The position numbers and the translations under genes are program-made. The notes under the pieces are model-generated. The model worked only from the letters and a program-made list of their open reading frames with translations. It ran no database searches and was not told the DNA's origin. Of a stretch of 64,000 nt of DNA, positions 1 through 8,577 are shown in pieces. The stretch spans positions 4,758,036-4,822,035 of the forward strand of contig NC_019683.1 in the NCBI RefSeq assembly GCF_000316605.1. The letters are read 5' to 3'. Every line of letters starts with the position of its first letter. Positions within the stretch are counted from its first letter, which is position 1. Origin of the DNA: [Leptolyngbya] sp. PCC 7376. GTDB taxonomy: Bacteria > Cyanobacteriota > Cyanobacteriia > Cyanobacteriales > MRBY01.

Positions 1-647
1 ACATCCCTCACATAGATAAAATCCCTTGTCTGCCTACCATCACCATAGATAGTGATTGGCAGATTCGACTTCATCGCATTTGAAAAAATAGAGATAACCC
101 CAGAATAATCAGAGTCTGGGCTTTGTCTTTCTCCAAAAACATTAAAAAACCTTAATGCAACAAAAGAAAACCCAAATTCTTTAGCAAATAAAGCGCCATA
201 TTTTTCTCCACTCAACTTTTGCAGACCATAGGGAGATAAAGGGTTTACCTCAAAGCGTTCATTAATCGGTGTTTCTTTCGATTCACCATATACTGCAGCC
301 GAACTTGCATACACTAATCTAGGAATACGAAGCTTTTTGCAGAACTCAATAATCTTTATCGTGCTAGAAAGATTAGCGTTGTGAGCCGACAAAGGTTTTT
401 CCCATGAAGCACTAATGGAGGCATTTGCCACCAAATGTACAACTCCATCAAAAGAATCAGGAAAATCCTTTAAATCACATTCTAAAATATCCTTGTAAAT
501 GAACTTGAGTCGAGGGTGTTCAGGAAGATTTTTCAAATTCCCAGTCGCTAAATTATCAACAACAGTCACATCACACTCATTCTGAATCAGAAGATCTACC
601 AAATGAGAGCCGATAAAACCAGCGCCACCAACGACCAAAATATTCAT
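1..647 (-). CDS. NAD-dependent epimerase/dehydratase (extended SDR), 3' end outside window
   Basis: Partial gene: the first 215 or so codons are present and the rest lies to the left of the window. The N-terminus reads MNILVVGGAGFIGSH, a Rossmann NAD-binding GxxGxxG motif. It is followed by the extended-SDR signature with a Ser/Ser-Ala region and YGLQK (the catalytic YxxxK) near residue 140, and then a FNVFGERQ segment typical of UDP-glucose 4-epimerase / UDP-glucuronate epimerase relatives. Such enzymes interconvert nucleotide sugars for exopolysaccharide or LPS. The ATG at 645-647 gives the complete NAD motif, so it is the natural start. The neighbouring cyanoexosortase pair fits an envelope or exopolysaccharide locus. 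The exact sugar substrate cannot be told from this fragment. Confidence 0.9.
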   Translation of the reverse strand, partial: MNILVVGGAGFIGSHLVDLLIQNECDVTVVDNLATGNLKNLPEHPRLKFIYKDILECDLKDFPDSFDGVVHLVANASISASWEKPLSAHNANLSSTIKIIEFCKKLRIPRLVYASSAAVYGESKETPINERFEVNPLSPYGLQKLSGEKYGALFAKEFGFSFVALRFFNVFGERQSPDSDYSGVISIFSNAMKSNLPITIYGDGRQTRDFIYVRD

Positions 648-889
648 ACGATAAATCTGTTTCAAAAAAATTGAGGGGGACAAACTATTCCTAGTCGTAT
701 CAAGCCCTGACAGTTCAATTTCCAGGGTGAGTAGCCTAACAAAACATTGTGTTCAAAGTTAAGGAAAATCTAAGTTCCAGCAAAGTTGATTGAATAAAAA
801 TATCGTCTCTTCAATTCTCAGCTTCATCTAGGGAATACAAGGTTGACATTTTTGCAGCAAATTCAGATTCTCCATTTGTGATGAGTTGA

Positions 890-1546
890 TCATTCCTCCA
901 AATCCAGGGTTTGCCAAATTGCCAATAGCGTTTCAGTGGAGTCAGAGGTAACGGGAAAAAGACTGAGCGATCGCCACTGACAGGTATGGGGAATCAAATT
1001 CTCTTGGTTTATAAACCATTGCCCCAACTGAGTGAGGCTGAAACTGGCTTTAATTTGTGCAACTTTAAATTGATCTGCGGTAACCGTTGCTCGGTGGGAT
1101 GCAGTTAAACAAGCCATCATAGTGAGGTGATCATCTTGAGTAAACACACTGTAATGGCCAATATCTGCATGGTATTTCAGAGTAGAGGAGAGATCATCAC
1201 TATAATTTTTTAGATATTTTTTCAAATCTCCATTCGATTGCGATATAGTTGCTCGTTGAAGCGTTAAGGTAAATGCCTGCTGAGTTAGTGTTTGTTTCAT
1301 TCCATCTTGAAAATACCCGGGAATAATCTGGTTTATTTCCGCTTCGGTGAGCACATGAGTCGCAATATTTTGCCATCCATCAATCTGCTTTGGATCATAG
1401 TTAATAGCAGAAAGTGTATGAACCTCACTCAAAGAATTTAAGAGAAGTTTTAAGCTCACAGCGCAAAGGGCGATCACCTGTAAAAAGATAAATTTTTGAT
1501 GCCACAGATTTAAACGTTTTGCCATTGCTGGACTTGCCATCCCCAT
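890..1546 (-). CDS. Cyanoexosortase A system-associated protein
   Basis: A 218-residue protein with one hydrophobic N-terminal segment (about residues 17-37) and a soluble remainder. It has no enzymatic motif I recognise. Its start overlaps the 3' end of the exosortase gene by 37 nt, so the two are translationally coupled. Cyanobacterial exosortase genes are commonly followed by a small EpsI-like partner, and the size, topology and position match the cyanoexosortase A-associated family. The call rests mainly on that context. An internal ATG about seven codons in (MAKRLNL) is an alternative start that would shorten the overlap to 16 nt. Role inferred: accessory factor for export or processing of PEP-CTERM-type proteins. 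Confidence 0.7.
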   Translation of the reverse strand: MGMASPAMAKRLNLWHQKFIFLQVIALCAVSLKLLLNSLSEVHTLSAINYDPKQIDGWQNIATHVLTEAEINQIIPGYFQDGMKQTLTQQAFTLTLQRATISQSNGDLKKYLKNYSDDLSSTLKYHADIGHYSVFTQDDHLTMMACLTASHRATVTADQFKVAQIKASFSLTQLGQWFINQENLIPHTCQWRSLSLFPVTSDSTETLLAIWQTLDLEE

Positions 1547-2355
1547 AATGCTAAAGCACCCAAACCAATCACACTAAAAATCAGTGATCCGGTTCCTAAA
1601 TGCCAATAGTCAAATGCAGCTTCATCTCCAAGGGAAACCAAAACCGCCATCATTGCAACTCGCATCCCATTTAGCAGAAAACCAATGGCGATCGCCCCAC
1701 CTAGAAAAATGCTAGTTTTGCGCCAGTGAAATGGATTTAGTACAAGATAAATCAGACTAAAACCGACTAACTGCAAGATCATTTTTAGACCAGAACAGCC
1801 ATGATAAACTTCGATTGTTCCAGTCCCTAGACGAATCAAAGTACCAATTCTTTCTGCTTGTAAACCAACAGAGAAGAGAATTAGATGGGTGAATTTTGCT
1901 GTCAATAATGATAAATCAACAATTACATAAATAATTTCCCAGGGAAATGCTAAAAATCCTAATAAAAAGAAGCCTGACCTGAAGATTCGAAAACTTTGCC
2001 AACCATAGCAAAGTAATCCCCAATTCGTAAGACTTAAAAATGGCAGTAGCCGTAAAAAGGCTTCATCTTCGCCATATCCCCATGCTTTCAGAATTAGCCA
2101 TAAATTAATCCCAATTGCAGTGGCGATCGCTCCAATTTCAGATTTAGGATTATTCGTTAATTGTCCAGTGTCCCACCAGCAATAGAGTAGTGTAACTAAA
2201 AATAGACCTGTCACACTACTAACTTCTGGGCGATCGCTCTGTCGTAGCAGGACGAATAAAAGAGCAAGATAGCTACTGCCAAGGAACAATGGCATATTCT
2301 GTTTTAATCGTTTCAGAGAAAGTGCCACAGCATCAGTACAGGTTTGGGACAACAA
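1510..2355 (-). CDS. crtA: Cyanoexosortase A (exosortase/archaeosortase family)
   Basis: A 281-residue polytopic membrane protein. It contains the exosortase catalytic triad in the usual order and spacing: Cys187 in YHGCSGLK, Arg232 in NGMRVA and His252 in DYWHLGTG. Exosortases are membrane transpeptidase-like enzymes that recognise and process C-terminal PEP-CTERM sorting signals on exported proteins, usually together with exopolysaccharide production. Hydrophobic segments cover most of the length, which is normal for the family. The first in-frame codon is TTG at 2353-2355; ATG at 2293-2295 (residue 21) is an alternative start. No PEP-CTERM substrate is visible in this window. The gene is coupled to the downstream partner protein. 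Confidence 0.85.
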   Translation of the reverse strand: MLSQTCTDAVALSLKRLKQNMPLFLGSSYLALLFVLLRQSDRPEVSSVTGLFLVTLLYCWWDTGQLTNNPKSEIGAIATAIGINLWLILKAWGYGEDEAFLRLLPFLSLTNWGLLCYGWQSFRIFRSGFFLLGFLAFPWEIIYVIVDLSLLTAKFTHLILFSVGLQAERIGTLIRLGTGTIEVYHGCSGLKMILQLVGFSLIYLVLNPFHWRKTSIFLGGAIAIGFLLNGMRVAMMAVLVSLGDEAAFDYWHLGTGSLIFSVIGLGALALWGWQVQQWQNV

Positions 2356-2537
2356 ATTTCAAACAACAAAAAAAGAGTCATGAATCTCTCACAACTCCAA
2401 TATAAATAAAGCTTTTTACGGAAAATGTAATAGCTAATTAAAAGTGTCAAAGGGGTCAGAACTAGCGATAGATACAGTTAAGTCTCACATTAAGATTGAC
2501 TTAAACCCAATACAGCACTCTAGTTCATTTAAGCAAT

Positions 2538-2906
2538 TTACCCTTCACTAATTTGCTTCAAGTGAATATGCTTGTAACCAATTTTGATTTCAAACTCATC
2601 GCCGGGTTTAAGATTCATTTGATTCGTATAAGTTGAACCAATTACAATCTGACCATTTTTGTGAACACTAACGCGATAAGTTGGTTCGCGCCCGCGACCA
2701 TCTTGGCTACCACCGGGATCCAAAGGTAAACCTTTTGCCTCAAGAACGGCATCATAGAAGCCTGTCAAATTCACACGAGTTTGACCATTTTTTGTAGTGC
2801 TATAGCCACAAAGTTTTGCTGTTTCGCGACGAGGCAAATGAGATAATTCTTTTACTTTACTAAGAAGCGCTTTCCCTTTTAGGGGAGCTGTTGCTGTTTC
2901 GCTCAT
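2538..2906 (-). CDS. cyAbrB-type transcriptional regulator
   Basis: A 122-residue protein of the cyanobacterial AbrB-like family. The N-terminal half has KALLSKVKEL and a GYSTTKNGQTRVNLTGFYDAV stretch. The C-terminal half has the swapped-hairpin DNA-binding region with VHKNGQIVIG and LKPGDEFEIKIGYKHI. These proteins are abundant nucleoid-associated regulators of carbon and nitrogen metabolism. The PLKGKALL and LPRRETAKLCGY segments resemble the cyAbrB1 (Sll0359-like) branch more than cyAbrB2, judged from memory. It is transcribed divergently from sdhB across a 263-bp AT-rich spacer that should hold both promoters; I can see no specific operator there. Confidence 0.9.
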   Translation of the reverse strand: MSETATAPLKGKALLSKVKELSHLPRRETAKLCGYSTTKNGQTRVNLTGFYDAVLEAKGLPLDPGGSQDGRGREPTYRVSVHKNGQIVIGSTYTNQMNLKPGDEFEIKIGYKHIHLKQISEG

Positions 2907-3169
2907 AATCTCTCGAACTTTTTATGTTTTGTGTCGACGTTTTTCTCAGTGATAAATTTATCACATATGTAAATATAACCGCAAAAAAATAATTTTGATC
3001 AAAAAAATAAAAATCTTTTTCAAAAAATCATTTTCTATTTTTTTATAATCACTAAGCAATACTGAAATAAATGTCAAGTTTATTGAACTTTACTGCTTAG
3101 AGTCCGATCTTTTAAGCGGGCATTTTAAACTAGGGTTGAAGAGAATCGCCACAAAATTAGGCAAGCACA

Positions 3170-4171
3170 ATGGATATTACATTACAAATCCAGCGTCAGT
3201 CAGAGAGAAATATAGCGCCAAAATTTAAGTCTTATCGATTATCTGTACCTGAGAGCACAACAATTTTAGATTGTTTAAATCAGATTAAATGGCAACAGGA
3301 TGGGAGCCTTGCTTTTCGTAAAAACTGTCGCAATACCATCTGTGGAAGTTGTGCGATAACGATTAATGGTCGCTCTGCTTTGGCTTGTAAAGAAAATGTT
3401 GGGTCAGAGATCAAACGTTTACAGAAAATTGATCCTGATGCGGCCAAAGATCCTATTTTGGCGATCGCCCCATTAAAAAATATGCCGATTATCAAAGATT
3501 TAGTCGTTGATATGAAAGGGTTTTGGGATAACCTCGAAAACGTTGAACCCTATGTCAGTACCGGAGCTCGCCAAATTCCAGAACGCGAATTTTTACAGAC
3601 GCCAGCGGAACGCGAACAATTAAATCAAACTGGTAATTGTATTCTTTGTGGCGCTTGTTATTCGGAATGTAATGCCGTTGCCGTTAATCCGAAATTTGCC
3701 GGTCCCCATGCCCTTGCTAAAGCTCAGCGAATGGTTGCCGATTCCCGCGATCGCCGCACCGATGAACGACTCGAAAATTATCACGATTCTGAATCTGGCG
3801 TCTGGGCCTGTACCCGTTGCTATCAATGCAATAGCGTTTGTCCCCAAGACGTAGCACCGATGGATCAGATTACCAAGATAAAAAGTCAACTACTTCAACG
3901 CCAAAACCCTAATACAAACCGGACAATCCGTCACCGTAAAACATTGATTAACCTCGTTAAACAAGGCGGTTGGATTGATGAACGACGCTTTGCCTTTCTT
4001 GTAATGGGTCTACAGAATGTTAGTGAAATTTTCCCGCTCGGTTGGCGGATGCTCACCCACGGAAAACTCCCTGTATCTTTCGAAGCATCGGAAGGAACAG
4101 CAGAAGTAAAAAGTTTAATTAAACAAGTGGAAACCCTTATCGAGTCCAGTTCTGATAATCCAGTAAAATAA
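3170..4171 (+). CDS. sdhB: Succinate dehydrogenase/fumarate reductase iron-sulfur subunit
   Basis: A 333-residue SdhB. The N-terminal ferredoxin fold carries the 2Fe-2S ligands in CRNTICGSC with a later Cys in LACKEN. The C-terminal domain has CILCGACYSEC and CTRCYQCNSVCP for the 4Fe-4S and 3Fe-4S clusters. It passes electrons from the flavoprotein SdhA towards plastoquinone at the thylakoid or cytoplasmic membrane. The protein is longer than the roughly 240-residue enterobacterial SdhB, with an extended C-terminal region. No sdhA or membrane anchor is adjacent, which is common in cyanobacteria where the subunits are scattered. ycf4 follows after 46 bp on the same strand. Confidence 0.95.
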   Translation: MDITLQIQRQSERNIAPKFKSYRLSVPESTTILDCLNQIKWQQDGSLAFRKNCRNTICGSCAITINGRSALACKENVGSEIKRLQKIDPDAAKDPILAIAPLKNMPIIKDLVVDMKGFWDNLENVEPYVSTGARQIPEREFLQTPAEREQLNQTGNCILCGACYSECNAVAVNPKFAGPHALAKAQRMVADSRDRRTDERLENYHDSESGVWACTRCYQCNSVCPQDVAPMDQITKIKSQLLQRQNPNTNRTIRHRKTLINLVKQGGWIDERRFAFLVMGLQNVSEIFPLGWRMLTHGKLPVSFEASEGTAEVKSLIKQVETLIESSSDNPVK

Positions 4172-4217
4172 GGATTCTAAAATAAACATCTTCTAAAAAT
4201 TCTTAGATATAAATCCT

Positions 4218-4790
4218 ATGGCAGCAAAGGCAATGGCTTCGACTGACACGGATGCAGTTTTGCGTCAATCTATTCTCGGTTCCCGCCGTTTTAGTAATTT
4301 CCTCTGGGCAACAGTCTCCGCAATTGGTGGCGTTGGTTTTCTTTTAGCTGGTTTATCGAGCTATTTCCATACTAATTTTTTAATTGTTAGTGATCCGAGC
4401 GCTCTCCAGTTTATTCCTCAGGGCGCTGCCCTCAGTTTTTATGGTCTAGCTGGAACTTCTCTCTCCCTTTACCTTTGGTTCGTTTCGTTTTTAAACGTCG
4501 GCGGTGGCTACAACGAATTTAATAAAGACACTGGCAAAGTGACAATCTTTCGCTATGGTTTTGTCGGCAAAAATCGCATCATTGATTTGAACTATAAACT
4601 CTCCGATATTGTCGCAATTCGAGCCGAAATTAAAGAGGGTTTAAATCCCCGCCGTGTCCTTTATCTACGCGTTAAAAATAAAGGCGATATTCCGATTACT
4701 CGCGTGGGTGAACCCATTGCCCTTTCTAAGCTCGAAAATCAAGGTGCTGAATTAGCGAGATTTTTAAGCCTACCTCTCGAAGGACTCTAA
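4218..4790 (+). CDS. ycf4: Photosystem I assembly protein Ycf4
   Basis: A 190-residue protein with two N-terminal transmembrane helices (about residues 30-50 and 70-92) and a soluble C-terminal domain. Family hallmarks are the RRFSNFLWA start of the membrane region, the FIPQGAALSFYGLAG lumen-facing loop and the IFRYGFVGKNR segment. Ycf4 is a thylakoid protein that promotes assembly of the photosystem I complex. Length is normal (about 185 residues). It lies 46 bp after sdhB and is followed by a strong hairpin/T-run at 4838-4889, so sdhB and ycf4 may share a transcript that ends there. Confidence 0.95.
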   Translation: MAAKAMASTDTDAVLRQSILGSRRFSNFLWATVSAIGGVGFLLAGLSSYFHTNFLIVSDPSALQFIPQGAALSFYGLAGTSLSLYLWFVSFLNVGGGYNEFNKDTGKVTIFRYGFVGKNRIIDLNYKLSDIVAIRAEIKEGLNPRRVLYLRVKNKGDIPITRVGEPIALSKLENQGAELARFLSLPLEGL

Positions 4791-4837
4791 AACAGTGATG
4801 TTTACACCCTTAGTGTTTTAGTTCGAAAGCTATTTTT

Positions 4838-4889
4838 GGGAACTTTATGATGTGATCGACACGTCACGTCGAGTTCCCTCCTTTTTTTT
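4838..4889 (+). terminator. Rho-independent terminator after ycf4
   Basis: The arms GGGAACT (4838-4844) and AGTTCCC (4872-4878) pair perfectly around a 27-nt interior, and eight T follow at 4882-4889. The longest open frame of the next gene would start inside this structure, which argues for the later start at 4930. Confidence 0.7.
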
Positions 4890-4929
4890 ATTGTTGCCGT
4901 TTTTAAGTTTACAGAGGAAAAAAATCCAA

Positions 4930-5655
4930 ATGAGACATCCGTGGCAAGTTTTGTGCATCGCCATTTTGGTCGGAAGTTTAACGCTAGTAGGTTGTGCACC
5001 GACTCCAACTTCTGAGAGTAGTGACTCTACGACAACGACTGAATCAACCACAACGGTTAACCCGTTTGCTGAGTATACGCCCCGTTTAGAAGGTATGGCT
5101 AAGGTGGAAATGCTCGTCAATGGTGAGTCAATTATCATTGAGCTAAATGGTGAAGAAGCACCGATTACAGCGGGTAATTTTGCGGATTTGGTAGAACGCG
5201 GCGTCTATGATGGCCTCGCTTTCCACCGCGTCATTCGTGATCCTGAGCCTTTTGTCGCACAGGGTGGGGATCCAGTTGGTAAGGATCCAGATGTACCTAT
5301 CGCTCAGTTAGGACGAGGTGGCTATACCGAGCCAGAAACAGGAGTTCGTCGGGATTTACCGCTAGAAATCAAGCTGAAGGATAGTGAAGAGCCTGTGTAT
5401 GGCCGCGCTAGTCTTGATCCAACTAAGGTTGTCCTCAAACACGAAAAGGGGACGATCGCCATGGCCCGTTCCCAAGCGCCTAATTCGGCATCGGCACAGT
5501 TTTATTTCACGTTGGCTGAACTTGCTTTCCTTGATGGCAATTATGCAGTCTTCGGTAAAGTCGTCGAAGGAATTGATGTGGTTGATAATATCCAAATGGG
5601 CGATCGCATCGAATCAGCAACAATTATTGAAGGTCTAGACAACCTCATTAAATAA
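4930..5655 (+). CDS. Cyclophilin-type peptidyl-prolyl isomerase, predicted lipoprotein
   Basis: I place the start at the ATG at 4930, preceded by AGAGGA at about 8 nt. The open frame extends upstream to 4852, but that extension lies in the ycf4 terminator and would bury the signal peptide. From 4930 the protein is 241 residues and begins with a hydrophobic signal ending in the lipobox LVGC, so it is probably lipidated and exported. A Ser/Thr-rich linker follows. The cyclophilin domain then shows LAFHRVI, QGGDP, TIAMARSQ, NSASAQFYF and NYAVFGKV, the usual active-site blocks. It would catalyse prolyl cis-trans isomerisation during folding of lumenal or periplasmic proteins. A long insert between GGDP and TIAMA is typical of cyanobacterial members. 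Confidence 0.93.
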   Translation: MRHPWQVLCIAILVGSLTLVGCAPTPTSESSDSTTTTESTTTVNPFAEYTPRLEGMAKVEMLVNGESIIIELNGEEAPITAGNFADLVERGVYDGLAFHRVIRDPEPFVAQGGDPVGKDPDVPIAQLGRGGYTEPETGVRRDLPLEIKLKDSEEPVYGRASLDPTKVVLKHEKGTIAMARSQAPNSASAQFYFTLAELAFLDGNYAVFGKVVEGIDVVDNIQMGDRIESATIIEGLDNLIK

Positions 5656-5701
5656 GTCTTGCTGAATTTTATTTAGGTTAATTAAATAGACCGAAATGTC
5701 G

Positions 5702-5730
5702 GGGTAATCTGAAAGAGATTGCCCTTTTTT
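5702..5730 (+). terminator. Rho-independent terminator after the cyclophilin gene
   Basis: GGGTAATCT (5702-5710), loop GAAAG, then AGATTGCCC (5716-5724; one G-T wobble) followed by six T at 5725-5730. Confidence 0.75.
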
Positions 5731-5758
5731 ATTTGTTGGGAGTCGTTGGAGTTAGCTC

Positions 5759-6895
5759 ATGGTGCGCGTTGTCGTCACTGGCATTAGTTTGTGTTCGGGT
5801 CTAGGAAATCTTGCCCAGTCATGGCAAAGTCTACTTGATGGTCAAACGGCGATTCAGTTGCGACAACCTTTTCTTGAATTGCCTGTTATTCCAGTGGCGA
5901 TGCTCGGGAAATATCCTCTCGATCTGGAGGCTTGGCGATCACAACTCGTGACTGAAGTTTTGGCAGATGCGAAATTAACTGGGCCATTAAAAAATTGTGC
6001 CGTGGTAGTGGGTTCAAGCCGCGGTTTTCAGGGCAGAATTGAAACCCTCAATCAGCGTTTTCATCAAGGTGATGGGTATTTATCAAACTGGTTAGAGCTT
6101 TTACCGCAACAGTTGGCGATCGCCACCGCCAAGCAAATTGGCTCGCAAAGCGGTTTACTTGCGCCGATGGGTGCTTGTACAACGGGTTTATGGTCGCTAT
6201 GTCAGGGATTTGAACTATTACAGCGAGGCGAATGTCCGCAAGTTTTGGTTGGAGCCATTGAATCACCCATTACACAGCTAAGTATTGCTGGGTTTCAGAA
6301 AATGGGTGCGATGGCAGAACAAGGTTGTTTTCCGTTTGATAAACATCGCGAAGGGTTAGTGCTCGGGGAAAACGGCGCGATGATGATGCTCGAAAATTTG
6401 GATTCAGCGAAAAAGCGGCAAGCCAAAATTTATGGGGAAGTTCTCGGTTGGAGTTTCACTTGTGATGCTCACCATGTCAGCGCGCCCCAAAAGTCCCATC
6501 AACCTGCATTACGGGCGATCGCCCAATGTTTGGAACGGTCAAGTTTAAGTCCAGATGACATTGATCATATTCATCCCCACGGCACGAGCACGACACTCAA
6601 TGACCAAGCCGAAGCCGCGATGATCACAGATTCATTTTCCCATCGTCCATGGGTAAGTGGCAGTAAAGGAGCAACGGGTCATAGCCTTGGTGCATCAGGT
6701 ATTCTCAGCGCTGCTTTTTCGCTAATGATGTTGCGATCGCAACGGTTATTTCCTTGCGTGGGTCTTAGAAATCCTGAGTTTGATCTCAATTTTGTCTGGC
6801 AATCTCAACCCCAATCTCTCCGTCATGCCCTCTGTTTAAGTTTTGGGTTCGGTGGACAAAATGGGGCGATCGCCTTCAAATCCTTGACGAACTAA
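5759..6895 (+). CDS. Beta-ketoacyl-ACP synthase (KAS I/II-like, FabF branch)
   Basis: A 378-residue thiolase-fold condensing enzyme. The catalytic triad is intact: Cys140 in MGACTTG, His274 in HPHGTST and His308 in GATGHSLGASG, with Lys303 of SKGATG also conserved. The C-terminal SFGFGGQNGAI motif is present. It is shorter than canonical FabF (about 415 residues), which suggests a divergent paralogue rather than the main fatty-acid elongation enzyme. The expected reaction is decarboxylative condensation of malonyl-ACP with an acyl primer. No acyl carrier protein or other fatty-acid gene is adjacent, so the substrate is open. The terminator upstream makes it a separate transcription unit. Confidence 0.88.
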   Translation: MVRVVVTGISLCSGLGNLAQSWQSLLDGQTAIQLRQPFLELPVIPVAMLGKYPLDLEAWRSQLVTEVLADAKLTGPLKNCAVVVGSSRGFQGRIETLNQRFHQGDGYLSNWLELLPQQLAIATAKQIGSQSGLLAPMGACTTGLWSLCQGFELLQRGECPQVLVGAIESPITQLSIAGFQKMGAMAEQGCFPFDKHREGLVLGENGAMMMLENLDSAKKRQAKIYGEVLGWSFTCDAHHVSAPQKSHQPALRAIAQCLERSSLSPDDIDHIHPHGTSTTLNDQAEAAMITDSFSHRPWVSGSKGATGHSLGASGILSAAFSLMMLRSQRLFPCVGLRNPEFDLNFVWQSQPQSLRHALCLSFGFGGQNGAIAFKSLTN

Positions 6896-6898
6896 TTA

Positions 6899-6919
6899 TT
6901 AACATGAGTTCGGGATAAG
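6899..6919 (+). repeat. Copy A of a GAACTCA(C/T)GTTA repeat (inverted relative to copies B and C)
   Basis: TTAACATGAGTTCGGGATAAG lies just after the ketosynthase stop. Its reverse complement matches copy B (7135-7156) at about 19 of 22 positions, so the two flank a 258-bp gene-free segment as imperfect terminal inverted repeats. The segment between them is AT-rich with no gene that I can support. Confidence 0.6.
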
Positions 6920-7134
6920 AAAAATATGCAAAAGTTGTTCCTAATCTAGGGTTAAGGCTTATTTTTTCTATTAACCAGCAATTATTTTATGCAATCCTCT
7001 AGCGATTAAGCTAAATAAAGCAAAATACTTTCAATCAAAATGCCTTGTTGCAAATCAAAAAAGATACAAGACTCTAAACAAACTCTTGATTTATAAGAAT
7101 TACAGCCTAACTTCTATAAGCTTCATCCCAATTG

Positions 7135-7156
7135 CTTAACCCGAACTCACGTTATT
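7135..7156 (-). repeat. Copy B of the GAACTCACGTTA repeat, overlapping the cupin stop codon
   Basis: The stretch TTGCTTAACCCGAACTCACG and the following TTA (7132-7154) match copy C (8553-8575) in the same orientation with three mismatches in 23. The TTA read on the minus strand is the cupin stop codon, as in copy C, where it is the nadB stop codon. Confidence 0.65.
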
Positions 7157-7475
7157 TAGAGAGTTTTGCAGGATAGAAAATGAATAGCTTACAGCCTGTC
7201 ATAGATTGAGGAATATGGCTTGAGCCAATTGGATGGTGGATGAATGTGCCTGCAGGGTAGTCTCTCAGACCATCATTGAAGATGCCACTAATGACAAAAA
7301 TCTCCTCTGAGTTGTCATCATGAGAGTCGATGCCATTCCATTTCGCACCGGGAGCAATCTCAACAACCATTGCTTGTGAATTTGACTTGCCTTGCCACAA
7401 AAGACAAACAGATATTCCTTCTGTCACATATTGGGGAGTGACATCTTCTAAGCGCTTCCAAACAATTTCTGTCAT
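7152..7475 (-). CDS. Cupin-domain protein (ChrR-like small cupin)
   Basis: A 107-residue single-domain cupin. The first cupin motif is recognisable as DSHDDNSEEIFVISG, where the His, Glu and later His residues would bind a metal. The second motif follows as YPAGTFIHHPIGSSH. Small cupins of this type act as metal-dependent dioxygenase-like enzymes or stress-sensing regulatory domains; the substrate is unknown. It is divergently transcribed from the LysR gene, with 106 bp between the two starts, the classic arrangement of a LysR regulator and its target. The pair sits between short direct repeats, which hints at a mobile or insertable unit. Confidence 0.8.
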   Translation of the reverse strand: MTEIVWKRLEDVTPQYVTEGISVCLLWQGKSNSQAMVVEIAPGAKWNGIDSHDDNSEEIFVISGIFNDGLRDYPAGTFIHHPIGSSHIPQSMTGCKLFIFYPAKLSK

Positions 7476-7581
7476 GAATTAAGGTTCTTTTTCTCACTAC
7501 ATTTGGAGATTATCATTCATGGCTTATTTATTAAAATGAATTATGTGAACTATTAATTCATTTTCTTCGATATCAATCAAA

Positions 7582-8469
7582 ATGGAATTTAAGCATCTCC
7601 AAACTTTCCAAGCAGTTGCAACTGAAGGTAGTTTTCTCAAAGCTGCTGAAAAGTTGAAATACGCACAATCTACGATTACGCTGCACATTCAAAAGCTAGA
7701 AAAAGAATTGGGTGTTCAACTCTTCTCTCGCCAAAATAGACGAACCGAGCTGACAGTTGCAGGGAGAACACTACAGAGTCATGCTGAGCACCTGCTCTAT
7801 AGGGCAGAACAGCTTCAACAAACAATGACTGGATTAGTCACAGGTGAAGCCGGGCAGCTACGAATTGGTTCTGTCGAACCTGTAGCTAGTGTTCATCTAC
7901 CGACTGTCCTAGTTGAGTTTTGTCGTCAATACCCGAAAGTGAGGCTTACACTCGAAGTCGGTGTGACACGAACCATTAGTCGTAGGGTTGCTTCTGGGAA
8001 GTTAGATTTGGCGATTTGCTCGCCACCAGCAGCAAACCTAGGTTTAGACTTCCATATGTTATTCCAAGACCCAATCTCTTTACTTTTGCCAAAATCTCAC
8101 ATGCTTACTACAAGTCAAAATATTGCCATCACTGATCTTTCAGAAGAACGTTTGATCTTAACTGAAGAGCACTGTCCCTACCGTGATGTCTTAGAAAAAG
8201 CATTGCTTTCTCATAATATCAATCCATATTCAGGTGTTGAGAGTATGAGTTCGGGTGCTCTCAAGCAGATGGTTTGTCATGGGCTTGGTATTGGTATTTT
8301 ACCAACAGCAGCGATCAATCCATTACCAAATAAAACTGTTGAGCGTCATTTAAGTGATCTGGACTTGTATCTCTCTATCGGCTTAGCAATAAATCCAGAT
8401 ATTGTTGTGCCAGGTTCAGCTCTCGCATCTTTGGCCACCGCTATAAAAAATCATTTTAATATAGCTTGA
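7582..8469 (+). CDS. LysR-family transcriptional regulator
   Basis: A 295-residue LysR-type regulator. Residues 1-60 form the winged helix-turn-helix (MEFKHLQTFQAVATEGSF, then the recognition region AQSTITLHIQKLEKELG and LFSRQNR). Residues from about 90 form the periplasmic-binding-protein-like effector domain (LRIGSVEPVASVHLP). Such proteins bind the promoter they share with a divergent gene and respond to a small ligand. Here the divergent cupin gene is the obvious candidate target (inference). Length is normal. The ligand cannot be inferred from sequence. Confidence 0.93.
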   Translation: MEFKHLQTFQAVATEGSFLKAAEKLKYAQSTITLHIQKLEKELGVQLFSRQNRRTELTVAGRTLQSHAEHLLYRAEQLQQTMTGLVTGEAGQLRIGSVEPVASVHLPTVLVEFCRQYPKVRLTLEVGVTRTISRRVASGKLDLAICSPPAANLGLDFHMLFQDPISLLLPKSHMLTTSQNIAITDLSEERLILTEEHCPYRDVLEKALLSHNINPYSGVESMSSGALKQMVCHGLGIGILPTAAINPLPNKTVERHLSDLDLYLSIGLAINPDIVVPGSALASLATAIKNHFNIA

Positions 8470-8555
8470 TAGATGCCACTCAAGATGATTTGCTCGAAGT
8501 CATCAGTGCTTAGATTAGCTAGAACTTTTAGCCTACGTCTGTTTAAGAGAATTTG

Positions 8556-8577
8556 CTCAACTTGAACTCACGTTACT
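8556..8577 (-). repeat. Copy C of the GAACTCACGTTA repeat, overlapping the nadB stop codon
   Basis: The stretch TTGCTCAACTTGAACTCACG and the following TTA (8553-8575) form the second half of a direct repeat with copy B (three mismatches in 23). Copies B and C flank the cupin and LysR genes. Confidence 0.6.

Noticed and set aside
4852-4929. N-terminal extension of the cyclophilin gene
   Set aside because: It lies in the hairpin of the ycf4 terminator and would displace a clear lipoprotein signal peptide. The ATG at 4930 has a good ribosome-binding site.
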